A stretch of DNA of 27,036 nucleotides from the NCBI GenBank assembly GCA_905234775.1, contig CAJOJC010000017.1, positions 1-27,036 of the forward strand, read 5' to 3'. Below the pieces are notes generated by a model. It saw nothing but the letters and a program-made list of their open reading frames with translations. It did no database searches and was not told the DNA's origin. Each line of letters opens with the position of its first letter. Positions within the stretch are counted from its first letter, which is position 1. This document shows positions 9,534-16,035 of the stretch, piece after piece. This DNA is from an uncultured Bacteroidales bacterium (GTDB lineage Bacteria > Bacteroidota > Bacteroidia > Bacteroidales > UBA932). The position numbers were made by a program, and so were the translations under genes.

Positions 9534-9575
9534 GGATGCTTTTAGACACTTAAACAACCACTAATAACCATCACT

Positions 9576-11612
9576 ATGATGAAAAAATTTCTTTCGTTTA
9601 TCGCTATTGCGGCAGTAGCTGCAGTCGCATTCATTTCTTGCGAAGAGAAGCCGGAAGTCCCTGCGGACATCGCTCTTAAGGGCATCACCGTTTCTCCCGC
9701 TACTTATTCCCTCGCAGTAGGCGAGACAAAGGCTCTGACAGTCGCTTACGACCCTGCAGACGCAACAATCAAACCCGAAGTAGAGTGGACCTCTTCAGAC
9801 ACTAAGGTCGCTACCGTAGACGGACGCGGAACTGTTACAGGTGTTGCGGCAGGTACTGCGGATATTGTTGCCAAGGCCGGCGAATTTACCGCAAAGTGTG
9901 TCGTCACCGTAGTCGGTGAGCCAGGCCCCGGTCCCGAGCCTGAGGATAATTGGGATTACACTCCTTGCTCAGATTACAGCGCAGCCAGCAACCTCTGGAA
10001 GCCTGTCTTCGACGCTGACGGCGAGAACTATTTCTACTATTTCTGCAATGGTGCCGACTGGAACGGAACTGATACTGAGACTACCGAAGTTCCTTTCCTC
10101 GAGAAGAAGACTTCTACCTACAAGATTACCATCGAGAGCGGGACTTCTTCTGCTTGGCAGAATCAGATTTTCATTATGCCTAATACCGGCCACGAGATTG
10201 CTCTCGATGCAGCAAAGCAGTACAGGATTCAGGTTACCTTCGGTGCAACTGAGGCTACCCGCGGTTTCATCAAGGCGGTTACCTATGGCGAGACCGGCCC
10301 CAAACACGAAGGCGCTCTTATCCATGAAGTAGGCGACTTCCAGATGAGCCCGGATGCTCCTACAATCATTGATTTCCCTGCAATCTACGGCATTGACTGC
10401 GCCAACATCAACTTCGTGATGGACTTCGGCGGCGCCCCTGCAGGAACGGTTATCTACATTAAGGACATCATCGTCGCTGAAGACGGAGACGCTCCCGCAG
10501 TTGGACCCGAAGATAATTGGAACTACACTCCGAGCGAGGCTTATACGGCAGCTACCAACAACCTCTGGAAGCCCATCTTCGACGGAAATTTCGATTACAT
10601 CTATGGTCAGATTACCGACTATGGTATTGTTGACATCACCAACTACGATGCAGTCTACAAGAATGAGTCGACCTATAGGCTCACCTTCGCCGGAGCTACT
10701 TCCGGAGAATGGGGCAACTGCAACTTCCTTTGCCCTCAGGCAGACCACAAAATCGCTCTTAAAGCCGGTACGAAATACAATCTTTCCGTTACTCTGGGCG
10801 CAACAGCCGCTATCCAGAAGGTGATATTCTCCCTCCACGCAGATGATCCTACGAAGGATACTCATGAAGGCGCATGGCTGATTGATCTCTGGGGAGAACT
10901 CCCTGCCGATACTCCGACAACCTTCACCGCAGAATATACCCCTGAGGCAGATATTGAGAATATCTCCTGGACTATCATCCCTCAGTTTGGAACACCCGCA
11001 GGTATGATGTTCTACATCAAGGACATCATCATCGAGGAAATCAAACCTTCAGTCCCTGCTGAATTGGCCGGAACATATAAAGTAACTAACATGAAGATAC
11101 TCGGTGGCCTTTACGTTACTAAGATTGAAGAGTTTAAAGATAAATCTTGGGAATGGAACGCTTCCATCAATAACGAGTATGACAATCTCCTTGTTGTCGA
11201 TGCTGATAATGCTACTGTTGACTATCAGGCTGGCGCTGATGGTAAGTATTGGGATCGAATACTTGTGGCAGCAATGAACAAACTCGAAACCGGTGATCTT
11301 GATCTTAGTCATAACTTTGATCAACTACCACATGAGAAAGTTTCGTTGAGCGTTGATATGACGACAGGTGTGGTCACTATTGGCGGTTCTGTTACTGCCC
11401 AAGCATATCTCCCGGGCTCTTATACCCTAAGTAATGATTGGTCTGGTACTACCGGCTCGATAACGGTGCCCGAGGGGTCTATTGCACTGGCTTTCAAGTG
11501 TACGAACATGCCTCAGGAACAATATACCTGGACTGATGATTGGCTATACAAAGATTTCGATCGTTTTGTGATTCATCCTTTCGCTTACATTATGATTTTC
11601 GCGAAGCAGTAA
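9576..11612 (+). CDS. Modular surface lipoprotein: Big2-like domain, two recurrent beta modules, unique tail
   Basis: 678 residues. Signal peptide with lipobox FISC followed by EEKPE (surface-export-like acidic signal). A Big2-like Ig domain (about 36-112) has the usual SLAVGETKAL and TSSDTKVATVDGRG motifs. After a Pro/Gly/Glu linker come two copies of the LWKP module. The copy at about 126-305 matches the C-terminal module of the 4140-6353 protein (both share GADWNGTDTETT and GPKHEGA). The copy at about 315-490 matches the module of the 6381-9452 protein (both share FGTPAGM and FYIKDII). The last 185 residues are unlike the neighbours, with lower-GC coding sequence. Two ATGs in tandem (9576, 9579) can serve as start. 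Own promoter and own terminator make it a single-gene unit. Function unknown; likely a cell-surface binding protein. Confidence 0.85.
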   Translation: MMKKFLSFIAIAAVAAVAFISCEEKPEVPADIALKGITVSPATYSLAVGETKALTVAYDPADATIKPEVEWTSSDTKVATVDGRGTVTGVAAGTADIVAKAGEFTAKCVVTVVGEPGPGPEPEDNWDYTPCSDYSAASNLWKPVFDADGENYFYYFCNGADWNGTDTETTEVPFLEKKTSTYKITIESGTSSAWQNQIFIMPNTGHEIALDAAKQYRIQVTFGATEATRGFIKAVTYGETGPKHEGALIHEVGDFQMSPDAPTIIDFPAIYGIDCANINFVMDFGGAPAGTVIYIKDIIVAEDGDAPAVGPEDNWNYTPSEAYTAATNNLWKPIFDGNFDYIYGQITDYGIVDITNYDAVYKNESTYRLTFAGATSGEWGNCNFLCPQADHKIALKAGTKYNLSVTLGATAAIQKVIFSLHADDPTKDTHEGAWLIDLWGELPADTPTTFTAEYTPEADIENISWTIIPQFGTPAGMMFYIKDIIIEEIKPSVPAELAGTYKVTNMKILGGLYVTKIEEFKDKSWEWNASINNEYDNLLVVDADNATVDYQAGADGKYWDRILVAAMNKLETGDLDLSHNFDQLPHEKVSLSVDMTTGVVTIGGSVTAQAYLPGSYTLSNDWSGTTGSITVPEGSIALAFKCTNMPQEQYTWTDDWLYKDFDRFVIHPFAYIMIFAKQ

Positions 11613-11634
11613 TACTCGCTTAATTACTATTTAC

Positions 11635-11670
11635 ACAGCCCGGCGGAATCCCCGCCGGGCTGTTTGTTTA
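11635..11670 (+). terminator. Rho-independent terminator
   Basis: Stem CAGCCCGGCGG/CCGCCGGGCTG (11 perfect pairs, extended by one A-T pair) with loop AATCC, then TTTGTTT. It lies 23 bases after the stop of the 9576-11612 lipoprotein. Its stem is nearly the same sequence as the terminator at 9474-9505. Confidence 0.9.
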
Positions 11671-11721
11671 CATCTTGTGGGAAAAAAGGCTAAGCCTATG
11701 GCTTAAAAGCGAAATAATTGT

Positions 11722-11729
11722 TAAATTTG
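11722..11729 (+). promoter_or_regulatory. Promoter of the nuclease operon, -7 element
   Basis: TAAATTTG fits TAnnTTTG exactly. The best -33 candidate is only TATG at 11697-11700, 21 bases upstream. The predicted transcript start near 11736 rules out the upstream in-frame ATG at 11718 and supports the ATG at 11766 as the true start. Confidence 0.65.
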
Positions 11730-11765
11730 AAAGCTAATGACAACAATAACTTAACAACACACATA

Positions 11766-13787
11766 ATGAAACTAAAAAACATTTTTCTGGCAGTGATTGC
11801 GGCGGGAGCCGCACTCGTCGGCTGCGAACCCGGAAACGGCCTTGATTCAGATTCTTTTGAGGTTTCCGCAACCCCTGAGGTGACTATCGAGAAGATAGGC
11901 GGAAGCTATTCCTTCAGTGTCGAGTCGTCTTTCGACTGGAACATCCGCGGAGTTGAAGATGCCGCCGATTGGCTGGATGTCACAGTAGACGGCCAGAGCA
12001 TCACTTCCAAGAACGACGTGATCAAGGGTTCTTCCAAGAACCACGAAGTGGAGCTTTCCGCTCTCGCCAATACCGGTAAGAACAGGTCTGTAACCCTTAC
12101 TCTTTTTGCCGATATTAAACATCAGATTAACGTGAAGGTATCTCAGGAAGGCGACGCAGGAGACGGTATTGTTACTACTACCGTGGCAGATCTCGTTGCC
12201 AATCCGAGCACGGAGGCCACCTACCGCCTCAGCGGTACCGTAAGCGGCTTCAACTCCTCTTACTGCAGCTTCGATCTTACTGATGCAACTGGAACTATCT
12301 ACGTCTATTCGATGGAAGCTGAGTCTAAGGCCCAGTATCAGAACGTCATCAAGAACGGCGGAACTATCACCATCACCGGTCAGTATGAGTATTATGAGGC
12401 TAAGAAACAGCACGAAATCGTAAAGGCCGTAGTGGAGCAGTACACCGCTCCCGAGGGCGCAGATCCCGATCAGGCGAAAGACGCTACCGTAAAAGAGTTT
12501 ATTGAGAAGGCAGACGTGGTAGGATACTACCGTCTCTCCGGAAAGGTCAGCGGTTTCAATGAGACATATTTCAGCTTCGATCTTACAGACGATACCGGAT
12601 CGATTTACGTCTATTCGGTCGAAGACGCCTCGAAGACTGCCTGGGCCGGAAAGGTCAAGAACGGCTACAACGTAGTCATCCGCGGCCAGTATGCATATTA
12701 TGCTGCTAAGAGTCAGCACGAAGTCGTCAATGCCATCATCGACTCAGTCGAAGAGGCCGCTGCCGAGCAGCTCGGCGGAACCGGTCTGGTGGTCGCTCTC
12801 TCTACCGCCGGATTCCTTGTAAAGACTTCGGACGCTATACTTTATGTCTTCGATAAGGAAGCCGTCGCAAAGGTCAAACTTGGAGACAATGTTACCGTAA
12901 ACGGCGAGAAGTCCGTCTACAATGGCGTTACCGAGATCGTCAACTGCGAGGTTACCGTTAACTCGAGTAACAACGAGGTAGTCCATCCCGCAGTTACCGC
13001 TCTCGATGCTACCGCTTTCGATGCATATGAGACTCTCTTCGGTTATGTTCAGTTCTCCGGAAAACTCTCCAAGAGCGGAAACTATTACAACGTAAAGGTG
13101 AAGGGCGCAACCCATACCGGAAGCCTCTCCAATCCCGTTTCTGTCGATGCTAACCTTGTAGACAAATGGGTCGACGCAACCGGTTACTTCGTAGGTCTTT
13201 CCGGTAACTACTTCAATATCATCGTGACCAATCTCGCCCTTAGTGAGGATCAACACGAAGATGAAAACGAGGAGCCTGCCGAAGCGACCGTCGGCGAAAA
13301 TGAGGTTGGCTACGAACTTACCAAGGAGGAGATTACTGCCGCTATTTCTACCAGCACAAACGGCGGCGATACCTACGCAGACTGGACTGTAGCGAGTGCG
13401 GGTGGTGATTGGACTGGTAATATCAACACCAAGAAAACGCTTAACTATGTCCAGTTTAGAAATAACCGCTCTTCCCACTTCAAGTCACCTACATACGGCA
13501 AGAACGTAAAGAGAATAGTTCTGAGGTTCCAGGAGCAGACCGCTTCCCGTACTGTTTACGCAGTTCCGGTTTCGGTTATTCCTAATCTCCCGAGCCAGAA
13601 AGACGACAACTACAATAAGACTGCCCACGCCGACCTTTTCCAGAATGCCTTTGGCTCTGTTCAGTCCGAGAACAAGGAAGAATGTACAAAGGTGATAACT
13701 GTCACTGGTGAGACTAAGGAATTCGCCCTTCTCGCCTATGACGGTGCCGTCTATATCAACAGCATCCTCGTAATCTGTGAGAAGTAG
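11766..13787 (+). CDS. Surface lipoprotein with BACON and tandem OB-fold-like domains
   Basis: 673-residue lipoprotein starting MKLKNIFLAV, lipobox LVGC. After a BACON-like domain (about 28-130, ending INVKVSQEG) come OB-fold-like repeats. OB1 at about 136-230 and OB2 at about 240-335 are clear duplicates (SGTVSGFN.../SGKVSGFN..., both with SFDLTD and SIYVYS/TIYVYS). Two more diverged OB-like units follow at about 340-410 and 415-505. The C-terminal part (about 515-673) is beta-rich and ends in VYINSILVICEK; I do not recognise its family. The start at 11766 is chosen over 11718 because of the promoter and the lipoprotein signal. It leads the operon and overlaps the nuclease gene by 11 bases, suggesting coupled translation. 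A role in holding nucleic acid for the nucleases is inference. Confidence 0.85.
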   Translation: MKLKNIFLAVIAAGAALVGCEPGNGLDSDSFEVSATPEVTIEKIGGSYSFSVESSFDWNIRGVEDAADWLDVTVDGQSITSKNDVIKGSSKNHEVELSALANTGKNRSVTLTLFADIKHQINVKVSQEGDAGDGIVTTTVADLVANPSTEATYRLSGTVSGFNSSYCSFDLTDATGTIYVYSMEAESKAQYQNVIKNGGTITITGQYEYYEAKKQHEIVKAVVEQYTAPEGADPDQAKDATVKEFIEKADVVGYYRLSGKVSGFNETYFSFDLTDDTGSIYVYSVEDASKTAWAGKVKNGYNVVIRGQYAYYAAKSQHEVVNAIIDSVEEAAAEQLGGTGLVVALSTAGFLVKTSDAILYVFDKEAVAKVKLGDNVTVNGEKSVYNGVTEIVNCEVTVNSSNNEVVHPAVTALDATAFDAYETLFGYVQFSGKLSKSGNYYNVKVKGATHTGSLSNPVSVDANLVDKWVDATGYFVGLSGNYFNIIVTNLALSEDQHEDENEEPAEATVGENEVGYELTKEEITAAISTSTNGGDTYADWTVASAGGDWTGNINTKKTLNYVQFRNNRSSHFKSPTYGKNVKRIVLRFQEQTASRTVYAVPVSVIPNLPSQKDDNYNKTAHADLFQNAFGSVQSENKEECTKVITVTGETKEFALLAYDGAVYINSILVICEK

Positions 13788-14967
13788 TAAATTCATACTG
13801 GCAGTTTTCGCTGCCCTCGTCGCGGCGGTTTCGTGCGAACTCATCAATCCCCAGGATCCGGATGAGGGCGGAGAAACCGTCGTGGCCGAGAACAGCCTCA
13901 GCCTGACCAATAACCCCGTCGGCTATGCCGCAGGAACTCAGTTCCTTACCGTAACCGCGAAGGCCGAATGGACGCTGTCGCTGGATTGCGGCGAGGTCGC
14001 CGAACCATGGGCGAACGTCTCTACCGAGGATGGCCGCCCGGGAACCAGAAAGGTCGTCATGGCCTGGGAAGAAAACGCGACGGAGGAATCGAGGTCATGC
14101 ACGATTACTCTTACCGTCGGCTCCGACAAAAAGTCGCTGCAGTTTACGCAGAACGGCAAGTCTTCGGTCAATCCCCGGCCGGTTGAAGGCCTGAATCCGG
14201 ACCCCGTACCCGGATGGCTCGAGCTTCCGGCTACGAACAATCCCGACCTGTATTTCTTCACCCACGACATGACGCTGAGCGGGAAGACGATGAGAAACTA
14301 CTCGTTCTACCTGGATCCAGTAGCATGCCTGGCGGTTTGGGTAGCCTACCCGCTCAACGACAACCTTGCAGGTTCCGGCTCCAGAACGGATGCATGGGCC
14401 CTCGATCCCAAGGTCCCGCGCGAATACCAGCCCGTTCTGTTCAAGGGCTTTGGAAAGAGCGGCTACGACCGTGGACACCAGCTCCCTTCGGCAGACCGTC
14501 TCCGCGCCGGCGCGAACGAGCAGACTTTCTATGGAACCAACATGACCCCGCAGAAAGCCGTCCTCAACCAGAGGGCATGGGCCACCCTCGAGGGTAAGGT
14601 CCGCACCTGGTCCAATTCCTTCGATACCCTTTATGTGGTGACCGGCTGCGATCTCAGGGGCTCCTACGACTTCGCTTACGACAATGACAACAAGCCTATT
14701 CCGATTCCGGTTGGCTATTTCAAGGCCCTCCTCGGCTTTAAGAAGAGCGGAACTATCGGCAATGCCGCCAAGCAGGGCGGATACACGGCTATCGGCTTCT
14801 ACTTCAACCACGAACAGTACTCCGACTCCGAGATTATGGGCCAGTCGATGACTATCGACGAACTGGAGCACATGATGGACATGGACTTCTTCCCCAATCT
14901 CGAAGCGAGGGTAGGTGCTGACTATTACAATAAGATTGAATCCACACCCGACACCTGGTGGAAATAA
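13777..14967 (+). CDS. DNA/RNA non-specific endonuclease lipoprotein with N-terminal BACON-like domain
   Basis: Predicted extracytoplasmic nuclease that cuts DNA and RNA with one bound Mg ion (NUC/Endonuclease_NS, beta-beta-alpha-metal family). It starts at GTG 13777 inside the end of the previous gene; the signal peptide MRSSKFILAVFAALVAAVSC supplies a lipobox Cys20 followed by ELINPQDPDE. A BACON-like domain spans about 40-125. The catalytic domain spans about 140-390 with DRGH at 231-234 (His234 the general base), TNMTPQ at 254-259, and Asn264 in NQRAW as metal ligand. All key residues are present, so it should be active. It sits between an OB lipoprotein and an EEP-family enzyme. The surface location is inferred from the acidic tail after the cysteine. 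Confidence 0.93.
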   Translation: MRSSKFILAVFAALVAAVSCELINPQDPDEGGETVVAENSLSLTNNPVGYAAGTQFLTVTAKAEWTLSLDCGEVAEPWANVSTEDGRPGTRKVVMAWEENATEESRSCTITLTVGSDKKSLQFTQNGKSSVNPRPVEGLNPDPVPGWLELPATNNPDLYFFTHDMTLSGKTMRNYSFYLDPVACLAVWVAYPLNDNLAGSGSRTDAWALDPKVPREYQPVLFKGFGKSGYDRGHQLPSADRLRAGANEQTFYGTNMTPQKAVLNQRAWATLEGKVRTWSNSFDTLYVVTGCDLRGSYDFAYDNDNKPIPIPVGYFKALLGFKKSGTIGNAAKQGGYTAIGFYFNHEQYSDSEIMGQSMTIDELEHMMDMDFFPNLEARVGADYYNKIESTPDTWWK

Positions 14968-14975
14968 CCAATAAG

Positions 14976-16031
14976 ATGAAAAGAATACTTTACGCAGTTG
15001 CAGTGATGCTCGTCCTGGTCTTCCAGGCCAATGCGCAGACACACATCATCGGCTTCTACAACTTGGAGAACCTCTTCGACATCTACGACGATCCCGCGAA
15101 GAACGACAACGAATATCTCCCGGACGGAGGCAACAAATGGACTCAGGACAAGTACGAGAAGAAAGTCCACAACATGGCTCGCGTCATCCGTGCCATGAAG
15201 GACGATAACAAGATGTGGCACACCATCCTCGGTGTGAGCGAAATCGAGAACAGGCTCGTGCTCGAAGACCTCGTAGCAGATCCCCAGATTGCCGAGGCTA
15301 ACTATCAGATAGTCCACTACGACGGCCCGGATCGCCGTGGAGTAGACGTAGGCCTTCTGTACAACCCCAAGCGCTTCAAGTACCTGGACAGCGAGTCGAT
15401 TCCCTTCGACTTCAATTCAGACATCGATTTCTCAGACGTAGATACCAGCTACTTCAAGACCCGCGATATCCTGATGGTCCATGGCCTTATCGGAGACGAA
15501 CACTTCGCTTTCTATGTGGCCCACCTCCCTTCGCGTATCGGCGGTAAGGGCGGCAACCTCCGTAGCAGGGGAGCCGAGATTATCTACAACCACTCCCGCC
15601 TGATGGAGCAGAAATATCCCGGAATCAAGATCGCCGTGATGGGCGATATGAACGATAACCCTACGGACGAAAGCCAGACCGTTTATCTCCACGGCCGCGA
15701 GAAGCCGGAAGAGGTGACCCCTGAAGATTTCTTCGATCCGTTTATCAGGCTTCTTAAAGACGGCTACGGCTCGCTGGCATACCAGGGCGTGTGGAACATC
15801 TACGACATAGTCCAGGTGAACTACAACATGCTCAATGCGCCTGACGGTGGCTTCAAGCTCCAGCCTATCAAGCTCAACAGGAAGCGCTACTACGGCCGCG
15901 TGTTCCACAAAGACTTCATGACCCAGCAGACCGGCCAGTACAAGGGAACTCCGTTCCGTACTTTCTCCGGCGGCTCCTTCATCGGAGGCTATTCAGACCA
16001 CTATCCCACGTATATCGTAATCAAGAAATAA
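14976..16031 (+). CDS. Secreted endonuclease/exonuclease/phosphatase-family enzyme
   Basis: 351 residues. Signal peptide MKRILYAVAVMLVLVFQANAQ, without a lipobox, so periplasmic or secreted. The EEP (DNase I-like) fold is shown by YNLEN (Asn29), SEIENR with metal ligand Glu89, HLPSRIGGKGGN near 185-196, GDMND with Asp224/Asn226, and the C-terminal SDHYP with Asp341/His342. The family hydrolyses phosphodiesters or phosphomonoesters in DNA, nucleotides, inositol phosphates or lipids. The neighbouring NUC-type nuclease favours a nucleic-acid or nucleotide substrate, but this is inference. An in-frame ATG at 14958 would overlap the nuclease gene by 10 bases. I prefer 14976 because it directly begins the signal peptide, 8 bases after the previous stop. 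Confidence 0.92.
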   Translation: MKRILYAVAVMLVLVFQANAQTHIIGFYNLENLFDIYDDPAKNDNEYLPDGGNKWTQDKYEKKVHNMARVIRAMKDDNKMWHTILGVSEIENRLVLEDLVADPQIAEANYQIVHYDGPDRRGVDVGLLYNPKRFKYLDSESIPFDFNSDIDFSDVDTSYFKTRDILMVHGLIGDEHFAFYVAHLPSRIGGKGGNLRSRGAEIIYNHSRLMEQKYPGIKIAVMGDMNDNPTDESQTVYLHGREKPEEVTPEDFFDPFIRLLKDGYGSLAYQGVWNIYDIVQVNYNMLNAPDGGFKLQPIKLNRKRYYGRVFHKDFMTQQTGQYKGTPFRTFSGGSFIGGYSDHYPTYIVIKK

Positions 16032-16035
16032 CACA

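Noticed and set aside
676..11612. Polysaccharide utilisation locus (SusC/SusD type).
   Set aside because: There is a TonB receptor and BACON/CBM-like modules, but no SusD-like protein, no glycoside hydrolase, lyase or sulfatase, and no sensor-regulator in the window.
11718..11765. Upstream ATG at 11718 for the BACON/OB lipoprotein.
   Set aside because: It lies before the -7 box at 11722-11729, so it would not be in the transcript, and it would put 16 polar residues ahead of the lipoprotein signal.
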